This document shows positions 1 to 7,577 of a DNA stretch of 64,000 nt, one piece after another (the stretch's first letter is position 1; each line of letters starts with the position of its first letter). Under the pieces are notes generated by a model. That model worked only from the letters and a program-made list of their open reading frames with translations. It did no database searches and had not been told where the DNA came from. The translations under genes and the position numbers were made by a program. The stretch comes from Dyella silvae (GTDB lineage Bacteria; Pseudomonadota; Gammaproteobacteria; Xanthomonadales; Rhodanobacteraceae), in assembly GCF_026421305.1 (NCBI RefSeq), contig NZ_JAPJBQ010000002.1, positions 248,001 through 312,000 on the forward strand, in the 5' to 3' direction.

Positions 1-1419
1 AACAAGATGGATCTGGTCGACCATCGCGAAGACATCTATGCGGCCATTGCCCATGAGTACCGGGAGCTGGCCGCGCAGCTGGGCATCGGCAGCGTTCATT
101 GCCTGCCCGTAGTGGCACCGGCCGGCGATAACGTCGGGGAGCGCTCGGCGCGTATGTCCTGGTATCGGGGCCCCTGTCTGCTCGAACTACTGGAGGCGGC
201 CGACACCGCCGCAACGCAGGCCGTCGAGTTCCGCATGCCGGTGCAGTGGGTCAACCGGCCCGATGCCTCGTTCCGGGGTTATGCCGGCACCATCAGTGGT
301 GGACGCGTCGCCGTGGGTAGCGAAATTGTGGTGCAGCCGGCGATGCGCCGTGCCCGCGTGGAGCGCATCGTCACCGCGGACGGCGATCTGGCGCACGCGA
401 CGGCCGGGCAGGCGGTGACGCTGACGCTCGATCGCGAGGTCGACGTAAGCCGGGGCGACGTGATTGCCGACGCCGCGCGTCCCGCGCCGGTCGCCGATCA
501 GTTCGCCGCCCACGTGCTGTGGATGGGTGACGAACCACTGCTGCCCAACCGCGCCTACTGGCTCAAGATCGGTTCGCGTACCGTCAACGCCCGCGTTACG
601 ACTATCAAGCACAAGGTGGATGTGAACACGCAGGCCGAGCTGGCGGCCCGCCGTCTGGAGCTCAACGAAGTCGGCTACTGCAACATCGATCTGGACCATG
701 CGATTGCCTTCGAGTCCTACGTGGACGATCGCACCCTGGGCGGTTTCATCCTGATCGACCGGCAGACCAACGCCACCGTCGGCTGCGGCATGCTCGACTT
801 TGCCCTGCGCCGCGCCGCCAATGTGCACTGGCAGCACACCGACCTCGACAAGGAGGCCCGTAGTGCCAGCAAGGGTCAGCAGGCGCGCTGTCTGTGGTTC
901 ACCGGCCTGTCGGGAGCGGGCAAATCCACCGTGGCAAACCTGGTGGAACGCCGGCTGCACGCTCTGGGCTATCACACCTACATGTTGGACGGCGACAACC
1001 TGCGCCACGGCCTGAACAAGGACCTGGGCTTCACGCCGGAGGCGCGCGTGGAGAACGTGCGCCGCGTGGCCGAGGTGGCGCATCTGATGGTCGACGCGGG
1101 TCTGATTGTGCTGGTTTGCGTGATCTCTCCGTTCCAGAGCGAACGCCGCTTCGCACGCCATCTTTTCGACCAGGGCGAGTTTCTCGAGGTGTTTGTCGAT
1201 ACGCCGCTGGCGGAGTGCGAGCGCCGCGATCCGAAGGGGCTGTATCGCAAGGCGCGCGCCGGCGAGATCGTCAACTTCACGGGCATCGACTCGCCCTACG
1301 AAGCGCCTGAACGGGCAGAGTTGCATCTGCACACGTCGGGGTTGCGGCCGGAGCAGTTGGCCGAGCAGGTGGTGGAGCAATTGCTTGCGGGCATGACCGA
1401 ACACGGTCATCGCGCGTAA
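1..1419 (+). CDS. cysNC: CysN/CysC bifunctional sulfate adenylyltransferase subunit 1 / adenylylsulfate kinase, 5'-truncated
   Basis: The reading frame is open from base 1, so the gene starts upstream; the first visible residues are NKMD, the G4 motif of the CysN GTPase domain. About 280 residues of CysN (end of the G domain plus the beta-barrel domains) are followed by a complete APS kinase domain with P-loop GLSGAGKST at about fragment residue 302 and the [11 protein letters not shown] motif. By family knowledge, CysN stimulates ATP sulfurylase (with CysD) through GTP hydrolysis, and CysC phosphorylates APS to PAPS for assimilatory sulfate reduction in the cytoplasm. The N/C fusion is common in Xanthomonadales. 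The partner cysD would be expected just upstream. The visible part shows no frameshift. Confidence 0.96.
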   Translation, partial: NKMDLVDHREDIYAAIAHEYRELAAQLGIGSVHCLPVVAPAGDNVGERSARMSWYRGPCLLELLEAADTAATQAVEFRMPVQWVNRPDASFRGYAGTISGGRVAVGSEIVVQPAMRRARVERIVTADGDLAHATAGQAVTLTLDREVDVSRGDVIADAARPAPVADQFAAHVLWMGDEPLLPNRAYWLKIGSRTVNARVTTIKHKVDVNTQAELAARRLELNEVGYCNIDLDHAIAFESYVDDRTLGGFILIDRQTNATVGCGMLDFALRRAANVHWQHTDLDKEARSASKGQQARCLWFTGLSGAGKSTVANLVERRLHALGYHTYMLDGDNLRHGLNKDLGFTPEARVENVRRVAEVAHLMVDAGLIVLVCVISPFQSERRFARHLFDQGEFLEVFVDTPLAECERRDPKGLYRKARAGEIVNFTGIDSPYEAPERAELHLHTSGLRPEQLAEQVVEQLLAGMTEHGHRA

Positions 1420-1437
1420 TCCCTCGCGTTCAGAGCC

Positions 1438-1463
1438 GTCATCCCGGCCGTCACCGGGATGAC
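1438..1463. repeat. Inverted repeat after cysNC (possible terminator/REP half)
   Basis: A 10-bp perfect inverted repeat, GTCATCCCGG / CCGGGATGAC, with a 6-nt loop lies 19 nt after the cysNC stop. A second short hairpin (GCCCC-ATGC-GGGGC) follows at 1479-1492. Neither has a T-run, so intrinsic termination is unproven. The first resembles the palindromic intergenic repeats seen elsewhere in this window. Confidence 0.5.
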
Positions 1464-1616
1464 GTCATCGAGGAAAATGCCCCATGCGGGGCGCCGCGTG
1501 ACGGTGCATGCTGCGCTGCACGACCTATCCACCTATACGGCTACGCACGGTTCCAGGCGATCGCTTGGCTTGGAATGTCACGGTGCGCCCGGCGATAATA
1601 TTTCTTTCCCCAAGGC

Positions 1617-2726
1617 ATGACTGCGATGACCGAGAAGACCGTACTCAATGACACCCACCGCGCGCTGGGCGCGCGCATGGTCGATTTCGGCGGCTGGGAC
1701 ATGCCGATCAACTACGGCTCGCAGATCGAGGAGCATCACGTGGTGCGCCGCGACGCCGGCATGTTCGATGTGTCTCACATGACCGTCGTAGACCTGCATG
1801 GGCCGCGCACCCGTGAGTTCCTCCGCCACCTGCTCGCCAACAGCGTCGACAAGCTGAAGGTGCACGGCAAGGCGCTGTACTCCTGCATGCTCAACGAGCA
1901 GGGCGGCGTCATCGACGACCTCATCGTCTACTTCCTGGGCGAGGAGTTCTTCCGTCTGGTGGTGAACGCTTCCACCCGCGAAAAGGATCTGGCATGGATC
2001 GAAGCCCAGGCCAAGGCCTTCGGCGTGCAGGTAAAGGAACGGCCTGACTTCGCCATGATCGCCGTGCAGGGTCCCAACGCCCGCGCCAAGGTGATTGCCC
2101 TGCTCGCAGAAGTCGACCATGAGCGCATCGGCAAGCTCGGCAAGTTCGCCGCCGCCGCCGCGCAGGGTCCGCACGGCATGCCGCTGTTCGTGGCTCGCAC
2201 CGGCTACACCGGTGAGGACGGTTTCGAAATCATCGTGCCGCAGGAGCACGCCGTCGCCCTGTGGCAGGCGCTGGCCGCCGCGGGTGTGGCGCCGGCCGGT
2301 CTGGGCGCACGCGACACGCTTCGTCTGGAAGCAGGCATGAACCTCTACGGCCAGGATATGGATGAAACCGTGTCGCCATGGGAGGCGAATCTCGGCTGGA
2401 CCATCGCGCTCGACGAAGGCCGCGACTTCATCGGCCGCAAGGCGCTTGAAGCGCAGAAGGCCGAGGGCGTGAAGCGCGTCATGGTGGGCCTGGTGCTGGA
2501 CGACAAGGGCGTGCTGCGTCACGGGCAGCCGGTGCTTACCGCCCATGGTGCGGGCGAAATCCTCTCGGGCAGTTTTGCGCCCACGCTCAACAAGGCCGTC
2601 GCCTTTGCGCGCATCCCGGCGGGTGAGCCGGGCGATGTGCGCGTCGACATCCGCGGCCGCGAAGTGCCGGTGCGCGTGGTGAAGTACCCCTTCGTCCGTG
2701 ACGGCAAGCCCTGCGAAGGCATCTGA
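1617..2726 (+). CDS. gcvT: Glycine cleavage system T protein (aminomethyltransferase)
   Basis: The 369-residue protein matches GcvT in length and conserved motifs: [16 protein letters not shown] at the N-terminus, DVSHM near residue 57, [13 protein letters not shown] in the middle, and the [21 protein letters not shown] segment around the folate-binding pocket. It transfers the aminomethyl carbon from lipoyl-GcvH to tetrahydrofolate, giving 5,10-methylene-THF and ammonia. gcvH follows 119 nt downstream on the same strand; gcvP is not in the window. The start at 1617 keeps the usual length, but an in-frame ATG nine bases on (1626) also precedes the conserved region and cannot be excluded. No glycine riboswitch could be recognised in the 197-nt upstream gap. 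Confidence 0.96.
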   Translation: MTAMTEKTVLNDTHRALGARMVDFGGWDMPINYGSQIEEHHVVRRDAGMFDVSHMTVVDLHGPRTREFLRHLLANSVDKLKVHGKALYSCMLNEQGGVIDDLIVYFLGEEFFRLVVNASTREKDLAWIEAQAKAFGVQVKERPDFAMIAVQGPNARAKVIALLAEVDHERIGKLGKFAAAAAQGPHGMPLFVARTGYTGEDGFEIIVPQEHAVALWQALAAAGVAPAGLGARDTLRLEAGMNLYGQDMDETVSPWEANLGWTIALDEGRDFIGRKALEAQKAEGVKRVMVGLVLDDKGVLRHGQPVLTAHGAGEILSGSFAPTLNKAVAFARIPAGEPGDVRVDIRGREVPVRVVKYPFVRDGKPCEGI

Positions 2727-2776
2727 TTTCATACCACCTTCACGGCCGCGTGCCTTATGTCCATGCGTGGCCGGTG

Positions 2777-2803
2777 TTGCCTATCGGGTGAAGCGGCTAG
2801 AAT
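2777..2803 (+). promoter_or_regulatory. Candidate sigma-70 promoter before gcvH
   Basis: TTGCCT (2777-2782) and TAGAAT (2798-2803) are separated by 15 nt, shorter than optimal. The -10 box is a 5/6 match. It would allow gcvH to be transcribed separately from gcvT. Confidence 0.35.
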
Positions 2804-2845
2804 TGTCGCTCCACCCATGACTCACATTAACGACTGGATCCGATC

Positions 2846-3241
2846 ATGAGCGAGATTCCCGGCGATCTGAAATTCCTCAAGTCCCACGAGTGGGCCCGCG
2901 TCGAAGACGATGGCCTGGTGCGCGTGGGTATCTCCGACCACGCCCAGGGCCAGCTCGGCGATCTGGTGTACGTGGAGCTGCCGGAGATTGGCGCCAGCGT
3001 GCAGGCCGGTCATGGCGTGGCGGTGGTCGAGTCGGTCAAGGCCGCTTCCGACATCTACAGCCCGGTGTCGGGCGAGATCGTTGCCGTCAACGAAGCCCTG
3101 AACGACAAGCCCGAAACCATCAACGAAGACGCCTTCGGCGATGGCTGGATCTTCCTGGTTCGCGCCAGCGATCGCGGCGAATTGAACGAGCTGCTCGACG
3201 CTGACGCCTACGCCGAACTGGTCGAGAACGAAGACCACTAA
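2846..3241 (+). CDS. gcvH: Glycine cleavage system H protein
   Basis: The 131-residue lipoyl-carrier protein contains the lipoylation signature [18 protein letters not shown], whose Lys carries the lipoamide arm that shuttles the aminomethyl intermediate from GcvP to GcvT. The N-terminal [12 protein letters not shown] and C-terminal GDGWIFLVR segments are typical, and the length is normal. The start at 2846 ([10 protein letters not shown]) matches family N-termini. It lies downstream of gcvT on the same strand and ends in a strong terminator at 3266-3299. Confidence 0.97.
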   Translation: MSEIPGDLKFLKSHEWARVEDDGLVRVGISDHAQGQLGDLVYVELPEIGASVQAGHGVAVVESVKAASDIYSPVSGEIVAVNEALNDKPETINEDAFGDGWIFLVRASDRGELNELLDADAYAELVENEDH

Positions 3242-3265
3242 GCCTTCGCGCTCGATGCTTCACCC

Positions 3266-3299
3266 GACGCCGGCCGCCTTAAGCGGCCGGCGTCTTTTT
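3266..3299 (+). terminator. Rho-independent terminator after gcvH
   Basis: A 12-bp perfect stem, GACGCCGGCCGC / GCGGCCGGCGTC (3266-3277 / 3283-3294), with loop CTTAA is followed directly by a T-run. Confidence 0.9.
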
Positions 3300-3686
3300 G
3301 GATCATCGAAAGACGATGGGCATGCTCTCGATGGCTCGTTGGCGATGATCATCAGGGTCACTTTTGTGCGTCTTCAGAGACAGGCGGCCATGCCGATAGA
3401 TGTCCATCACGGCATCGGTCGATATGAGGTGCCCATCCTCGGTTCGGGTCGTTGAGGACCCGAAGAGGGTGTTTGGAGAGGGTGGAACGACGCCCTGTGG
3501 GGTGGGTCCTTAAAAAAATTTCAGTCGAGTTCTGTTCATCCCCGGAGGCGGGTTTTTCGGCTCACCGATGGCGAGATAAGTGTGTCGAAATAAGCACATA
3601 TCGCTTTTGAGCGAGTAATGCGGCGCACTGTCTCAAATACCTTGTTTTAAGCGGTTTTTATATAAATTTCGATTATAGGAAGGCGT

Positions 3687-3710
3687 ATTCGTCTAGCGGT
3701 ATGGACGTCT
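3687..3710. promoter_or_regulatory. Candidate MetJ operator (three tandem met boxes) upstream of the MetJ-H1 gene
   Basis: Three contiguous 8-mers, ATTCGTCT, AGCGGTAT and GGACGTCT, match the met-box consensus AGACGTCT at 6/8, 5/8 and 7/8 positions in exact 8-bp phase. MetJ dimers are known to bind two or more adjacent 8-bp boxes cooperatively. The site lies 155 nt before the start codon of the MetJ-like gene, so autoregulation is the simple inference. Confidence 0.55.
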
Positions 3711-3727
3711 GATTGAAAATGCATTGA

Positions 3728-3778
3728 CACCCCCTGAAGCCTTGCCGGACGGGGGTTTAGACCCTCCTGGGGGTGGGT
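3728..3778 (+). promoter_or_regulatory. Mutually exclusive hairpins in the MetJ-H1 leader
   Basis: CACCCCC (3728-3734) can pair perfectly with GGGGGTG (3769-3775). Alternatively ACCCCC (3729-3734) pairs with GGGGGT (3751-3756), leaving ACCC (3761-3764) to pair with GGGT (3753-3756 or 3775-3778). Such competing stems are typical of RNA switches or attenuators, but no known riboswitch class was recognised. Confidence 0.3.
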
Positions 3779-3784
3779 GAAACG

Positions 3785-3810
3785 AATTGATTTCATGGCT
3801 AAAATCAATT
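3785..3810. promoter_or_regulatory. 9-bp inverted repeat overlapping a TTGACA box
   Basis: AATTGATTT (3785-3793) and AAATCAATT (3802-3810) are a perfect inverted repeat with an 8-nt spacer. The right arm overlaps TTGACA at 3809-3814, so it could be an operator for a factor other than MetJ, or a leader hairpin. Confidence 0.35.
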
Positions 3811-3865
3811 GACAGTTGAAATCTTCAGGAATAGCTTTCGCAACGGAACACGGAGAACGGGTGCC

Positions 3866-4432
3866 ATGGCAGCATCGAAATACATCCCGCCTTATATCGA
3901 GCATGGAGAAAAGGCCGGCGCAGTACGCAAGATCACGGTCTCGATTCCACTGCACGTTCTGAGGCCCCTATCTGACGAACGCACCCGTCGTCAGGTGAAC
4001 AATCTTCGGCACGCCACCAATAGCGATCTGCTTGTGGAGGCGTTCCTACATGCTTTTACTGGGCAACCACTGCCAACTGATGAGGAGCTGAGACGAACTA
4101 TGGCCACTGCCAAGAAAGCTGCAAAGAAGCCCGCCGCCAAGAAGGCGGTCAAGAAGGCCGTCGCGAAGCGTGCGGTCAAGAAGGCCGCCGTGAAGCGTGC
4201 GGTCAAGAAGGCCGCCGTGAAGCGCGCGGTCAAGAAGGCTGTTGTGAAGGCCGTGCTGAAGCGCGCGGTCAAGAAGGCCGTTGCTAAGAAGGCTGTCAAG
4301 AAGGCCGCAGTCAAGAAGGCTGTCAAGAAGGCTGCTGCCAAGCGCGTAGTCAAGAAGGCTGCCGCTGCCAAGGTCGTGAAGGCCACCAAGGCTGCCAAGG
4401 CCCCCAAGGCTGCTAAGGCTGCCAAGAAGTAA
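3866..4432 (+). CDS. MetJ methionine repressor domain fused to a histone H1-like Lys/Ala-rich tail
   Basis: Starting at ATG 3866, which has a GGAG Shine-Dalgarno about 10 nt upstream, the protein has 188 residues. Residues 1-77 follow E. coli MetJ almost end to end: [11 protein letters not shown], then the DNA-contacting ribbon [12 protein letters not shown], then [20 protein letters not shown] and [13 protein letters not shown]. From recalled E. coli MetJ these include the beta-ribbon and helices A and B, with SAM-binding residues around the conserved [13 protein letters not shown] helix. At about residue 78 the native C-terminal helix is replaced by roughly 110 residues made almost only of K, A, V and R (repeats such as KKAV and AVKR), like bacterial H1/HC2/AlgP-type nucleoid proteins. 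Inference: a SAM-dependent repressor of methionine genes with a non-specific DNA-binding or chromatin-like tail. The frame is continuous. An in-frame ATG at 4100 ([12 protein letters not shown]) marks the junction. No neighbouring met gene is adjacent. Confidence 0.88.
   Translation: MAASKYIPPYIEHGEKAGAVRKITVSIPLHVLRPLSDERTRRQVNNLRHATNSDLLVEAFLHAFTGQPLPTDEELRRTMATAKKAAKKPAAKKAVKKAVAKRAVKKAAVKRAVKKAAVKRAVKKAVVKAVLKRAVKKAVAKKAVKKAAVKKAVKKAAAKRVVKKAAAAKVVKATKAAKAPKAAKAAKK
4100..4432 (+). CDS. Possible internally initiated free H1-like protein (in frame within the MetJ fusion)
   Basis: Met79 of the fusion sits exactly where MetJ homology stops. The sequence from there, [15 protein letters not shown], looks like the natural N-terminus of free-standing bacterial H1-like proteins. 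GAGGAG lies about 12 nt upstream of this ATG, a usable though long spacing. Translation from 4100 would give a 110-residue basic protein of Lys/Ala/Val/Arg. It would act as a nucleoid-associated protein without the specific DNA-binding domain. Whether it is made cannot be told from sequence; it may only mark the fusion joint of two ancestral genes. Confidence 0.35.
   Translation: MATAKKAAKKPAAKKAVKKAVAKRAVKKAAVKRAVKKAAVKRAVKKAVVKAVLKRAVKKAVAKKAVKKAAVKKAVKKAAAKRVVKKAAAAKVVKATKAAKAPKAAKAAKK
4111..4430 (+). repeat. Degenerate short tandem repeats encoding the Lys/Ala tail
   Basis: The DNA repeats variants of GTCAAGAAGGC and GCGCGGTCAAGAAGGCC at roughly 15-30 bp periods, giving protein units such as AVKKA. 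Such arrays can change length by slippage or recombination, so tail length may vary between strains. Confidence 0.8.
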
Positions 4433-4470
4433 GCTTTACCTATAACAAGTAACAAGCAATAACGACTTTT

Positions 4471-4496
4471 CTCCCCGCGGTGCCCAGCGCGGGGAG
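4471..4496 (+). terminator. Hairpin after the MetJ-H1 gene
   Basis: CTCCCCGCG (4471-4479) and CGCGGGGAG (4488-4496) form a 9-bp stem 38 nt after the stop. No T-run follows, so termination is likely but not certain. Confidence 0.5.
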
Positions 4497-4517
4497 AGTC
4501 ATTCGAAAGAGCGACTC

Positions 4518-4537
4518 GTCCCGGCCCATGCCGGGAC
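4518..4537 (+). terminator. Second hairpin after the MetJ-H1 gene
   Basis: GTCCCGGC-CCAT-GCCGGGAC forms a perfect 8-bp stem with a tetraloop, followed by a mixed T-containing stretch (CTTGGTTTC). It is a weak terminator candidate. Confidence 0.45.
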
Positions 4538-4955
4538 GCTTGGTTTCTGGGGTACGGAATCACGGCCCGCGGCCGCCATGCACCGGACGCAGCGGTGCGC
4601 CCCTCTCACTCGGCATGCTCTGATCTATTCCCTGTGCCCGGCATGAGGTCCAGCAGGCCCGCCGGTAGCGACGCGTGGCGTTGAGCAGACGGGCCGTCAC
4701 CCCATCTTTTCCATTCCATCCGCTGGGGCCGCACGGTATGCGCGGCCCGGCCGTGCGACGACTGGTAGGTGGCATAGATCAGTGCTTCCCCGGCGACATG
4801 CCATGCCCGCCGCAAAAACGACGCGCGATTTGCTGTAGTGCTGCATTACGGTTACCTTTCTCACATCCGCGCCGCGACGGGCCGGGGGAGGCTCGTCGCT
4901 CCTGGATTCACAGGGGGAAAAAGCGCGGGTATCTGATGCCACTCGGTGAGAGATC

Positions 4956-5993
4956 ATGGATACCCGATATATATATCGTGCGCGCCGCCGGGCGCGCGGG
5001 GTCGTTCGGCCCGCCACCATTGCCATTGTTGCTGTTGTTGCCGTACTTGCCTCAGCCGCATGGTTCCTAATCGTCCGACCCCATCAGGAGATGGTCGACG
5101 CTGAAACGGGTGCGCACCCGTCGACGCCGGTGACCACCAGTCAGGCGCCACCGCCGCCGGCCAACGTGTCGGCCATGAGCGTCAATCAGCTCTTGTCCGA
5201 AGCCCGCAAGGCGGTCAACCAGCAGCGCCTGCTGGCGCCCGCTGGCAATAACGCGTTCGAGTTCTATCTGAAGGTGCTGGAGAAGCAGCCGGGTAATCAG
5301 GTGGCTTCCGATGCGCTGCGCGAAACGTTCCCGGTAGGCGCGAGCCTTGCGGAGCAGGCGATCAACCAGCGCGACTTCAATGACGCGCAGCGTCAGATCG
5401 ATCTGCTCGCCAAGGCCGATCCGGCGAACTACACGCTGACCATTCTCCGCTCCAAGCTCGACGCCCAGCGCAAGCTGCTGGATCGCGAACAGCAGTTGGC
5501 GTCGGACAAGGAGAAGCAGCAGCAACTGGCGGCACAGAAGGCGGCCGACAAGGCTGAGGCGGATCGTCAGACCGCTGAGGCTCAGCAGAAGGCGCTGGCA
5601 GATCAGCGCGCGGCGCAGGCACGCCAGGCGCAGCAGCAACAGGTGACCGAGGCAGCACGTCAGCAGCAGGCAACGGGCGGCGCTACCGCAACTGCCAGCA
5701 ATGCCAGCCCGAGTTCGGCAGCGACCCATGGCCCCGTGCTGTTGCGCAACGTCAGCCCGCGTTACCCGACCAACGCCATGCGGTCCAACCAGGAGGGCTG
5801 GGTGGAAGTGACGTTCACCATCACGCCGGACGGCAATGTGGACGACGTGAAGGTGCTGGACGCCGAACCGCGTCACGTGTTCGATCGCGCTGCTGTGGAG
5901 GCGGTGACCCGCTGGAAGTACCAGCCGGCCACTCAGGACGGCGCGCCGGTGTCGGCCCAGGAAAAACGCCGCATCGTGTTCAAGCTCAACTGA
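4956..5993 (+). CDS. TonB-family energy-transducing protein
   Basis: The 345-residue protein has a basic N-terminus, one transmembrane anchor at about residues 20-42 and a Pro-rich segment. A middle region resembles TPR-like helices (LLSEARKAVNQQRL... KADPANYTLTIL), followed by a Gln/Ala-rich coiled coil at about 170-235. It ends in a TonB C-terminal domain (RYPTNAMRSNQEGWVEVTFTITPDGNVDDVKVLDA.. AVEAVTRWKYQPA). By family knowledge the C-terminal domain contacts outer-membrane receptors and transduces ExbBD energy. No exbB/exbD is adjacent, so the partner is unknown. The start has GGTGAGAG upstream. It is a single gene, ended by a terminator at 6031-6066. Confidence 0.85.
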   Translation: MDTRYIYRARRRARGVVRPATIAIVAVVAVLASAAWFLIVRPHQEMVDAETGAHPSTPVTTSQAPPPPANVSAMSVNQLLSEARKAVNQQRLLAPAGNNAFEFYLKVLEKQPGNQVASDALRETFPVGASLAEQAINQRDFNDAQRQIDLLAKADPANYTLTILRSKLDAQRKLLDREQQLASDKEKQQQLAAQKAADKAEADRQTAEAQQKALADQRAAQARQAQQQQVTEAARQQQATGGATATASNASPSSAATHGPVLLRNVSPRYPTNAMRSNQEGWVEVTFTITPDGNVDDVKVLDAEPRHVFDRAAVEAVTRWKYQPATQDGAPVSAQEKRRIVFKLN

Positions 5994-6030
5994 TCGGTGT
6001 CGTGCCGCGGAGGCGCGGCACGCGAACGAA

Positions 6031-6066
6031 AGGGGCGTCGCATGGAAACATGCGGCGCCCCTTTTT
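6031..6066 (+). terminator. Rho-independent terminator after the TonB-family gene
   Basis: A 14-nt stem AGGGGCGTCGCATG / CATGCGGCGCCCCT with one mismatch and a GAAA tetraloop is followed by TTTT. It separates two convergent genes. Confidence 0.88.
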
Positions 6067-6096
6067 CGTTTCAGCTATCGAAAGCCGCTGTCGCGG

Positions 6097-7401
6097 TCAG
6101 CGCGTGGCGGTGCGGCTGCTGGCGGTCGTTTTGCTTTTGCTGCGCGTCTTGCCCTTGGCGGGGGGCGCTGCGGGTGCATCGCTTTCAACGCCGGCCCAGT
6201 CGACGTGCGGCAGCCCAAGCAGGCTGTCGATCACCATCGGCATCAGGCCGGCGGGTACCGGGCCGTCGGAGTTCCACAGCGTCACCACACCGACGTGGTA
6301 CTTGGGCAGGAACCCGATCATGGTGCGATAGCCCTGCACCGCGCCGGCATGGAAGATCAGCGTTTCGCCGCCGTACTCGAACACGCGCCAGCCCAGCGCA
6401 TACTCCGCGTCGGTCACGCGCGCGCGCCGCCAAGGGGAGGAGCGCTCTTCGTTCGGCGTGGACACTTCCGGTGCGTGCAGCGTGTCCAGCAACTGGCGCG
6501 ACAGCACGTCGGGCCGGCCGCCCATCTGGGCGATCAGCCATTGCTCCATATCGCGCAGGCTGGCGTTGACGCCTGCGGCCGGGGCCACGCGGTAATAGGC
6601 TTCTTTAGGCTCGAACGGGATCCAGTTGCTGCCATTGGGGCGGTGCGGGCGCGCCCAGCTCTTGCTGGTCTCCAGGCCTTCGCGGCCATAGCTCGCCGTC
6701 TTCATGCCCAATGGGAAGAAGAGGCGCTTATCTACCTGGCGGCTGAAGAAGTCGCCGGTTTGCGCGTAGACCACATCACCGATCAGGCTGAAGGCGATGT
6801 TTTGGTAGCCATAGCATTGGCCCACCCCGCAGGTGAGGCTGACCTCATCCAGTTTGCGTGCCAATTCTTCGTAGGAAAAATTTTCCTCGAGCATGTTGTC
6901 GTACGTGTTCTTGGGCAGACCCAGTCGTTGCCCCAGGATGTCGCGCACGGTGGCCTGCTCGGCAGCGCTGTCGCTCTTGAGCCGGAAGAACGGCAGCACG
7001 GCAGTGAGCTTGGTATCCCACGAGAGCTTGCCCTCATCGACCAGTACGCCAGTCAGCGCCGTGGCGAAGGCCTTGGACAGCGAAGCGAGGCGGAACACGG
7101 TTTCCGGCGTCACCGGTTCGTGCGTGGCCGCATCGGCGTAACCGATGGTGTCTTCAAACACCACCTTGTCATTGACCACTACTGCGGTAGCAAGCCCCGC
7201 TACGGCGTTGCGCTCGTCCAGGCGATCCAGCCATTGCTGATAGGACGTCAGCGTGTCCTTGACGCGCTCGGGCGGCAGCACCGCATTAGCGGCGGGTGGG
7301 TTAACCGTATCGGCTGGCGTGGCCGCCGGGCGTGCGGCAAGCGGCGCGCTGGACAGACCCAGTGCGGCGGCGATGACCCATGAAATGGTGCGAAACGTCA
7401 T
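6097..7401 (-). CDS. Serine hydrolase of the class C beta-lactamase / penicillin-binding-like family
   Basis: With the start at 7401 the protein has 434 residues and a signal peptide (MTFRTISWVIAAALGLSSAP, cleavage near LAA). The catalytic SxxK is SLSK at residues 107-110. The YxN motif is YQN at about 198-200, and a late HAGAVQGY segment takes the place of the KTG/HxG motif. The family includes AmpC, DD-peptidases and esterases such as EstB. The substrate cannot be told; periplasmic peptidase or esterase activity is most likely. The frame is open far upstream to 7929, but that part lies inside the GMC oxidoreductase gene on the same strand and lacks plausible coding character. The gene follows the GMC oxidoreductase by 176 nt. 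Confidence 0.87.
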   Translation of the reverse strand: MTFRTISWVIAAALGLSSAPLAARPAATPADTVNPPAANAVLPPERVKDTLTSYQQWLDRLDERNAVAGLATAVVVNDKVVFEDTIGYADAATHEPVTPETVFRLASLSKAFATALTGVLVDEGKLSWDTKLTAVLPFFRLKSDSAAEQATVRDILGQRLGLPKNTYDNMLEENFSYEELARKLDEVSLTCGVGQCYGYQNIAFSLIGDVVYAQTGDFFSRQVDKRLFFPLGMKTASYGREGLETSKSWARPHRPNGSNWIPFEPKEAYYRVAPAAGVNASLRDMEQWLIAQMGGRPDVLSRQLLDTLHAPEVSTPNEERSSPWRRARVTDAEYALGWRVFEYGGETLIFHAGAVQGYRTMIGFLPKYHVGVVTLWNSDGPVPAGLMPMVIDSLLGLPHVDWAGVESDAPAAPPAKGKTRSKSKTTASSRTATR

Positions 7402-7577
7402 GCGGCTTGGGCGCGTAAGTGGCGCCTGTGGGCGCCGGTGGACGGAAGCGGCTCCACGTGGGAGCGGGGCCAGGTGATTGCGAGCTGGTTCCCTCCATAA
7501 CGCCTGGCGAGAGTACCGCAGGCGGTGCGGAATGTCCCTGTAGCCATCCGGTGTATGGATAGCCCTCGCATGGAAGG

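Larger units (their letters stand above)
3300..3865 (+). other. Long non-coding region / probable leader of the MetJ-H1 gene
   Basis: These 566 nt hold no convincing gene. From about 3510 the DNA becomes unusually AT-rich for this genome (runs of A/T at 3512-3522 and 3642-3679), as expected for a promoter region. Three tandem met-box-like 8-mers lie at 3687-3710. Competing C-rich/G-rich hairpins occur at 3728-3778, and a 9-bp inverted repeat at 3785-3810 is followed by TTGACA (3809-3814). The exact promoter could not be fixed: TATAGG (3674-3679) and TATAAA (3661-3666) are plausible -10 boxes without good -35 partners. TTGACA at 3809-3814 has a weak -10 (TAGCTT, 3832-3837; 17-nt spacer). Confidence 0.6.
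4433..4955. other. Intergenic region between the MetJ-H1 gene and the TonB-family gene
   Basis: No gene is well supported in these 523 nt. Two hairpins follow the MetJ-H1 stop and are listed separately. The rest (4560-4955) is GC-rich. It contains a short minus-strand frame (about 4697-4846, 49 codons, preceded by GAGAAAGG) and an overlapping minus-strand frame (4606-4815). Neither is recognised and their frames do not join, so I treat the stretch as non-coding or a decayed gene. Confidence 0.5.

Noticed and set aside
1420-1616. Glycine riboswitch before gcvT
   Set aside because: The conserved tandem-aptamer core sequences were not found in this 197-nt gap.
3255-3455. 66-codon plus-strand frame after gcvH
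   Set aside because: It runs through the gcvH terminator and has no family features.
3866-4432. Reading the whole gene as an ordinary AlgP/HC2 histone-like protein
   Set aside because: The first 77 residues align closely with E. coli MetJ, including the DNA-binding ribbon, so a plain H1-like label misses the repressor domain.
4560-4955. Small minus-strand gene(s) or RNA gene before the TonB-family gene
   Set aside because: A 49-codon frame has GAGAAAGG upstream, but the coding-like stretch shifts frame part-way. No tRNA or known ncRNA fold was seen.
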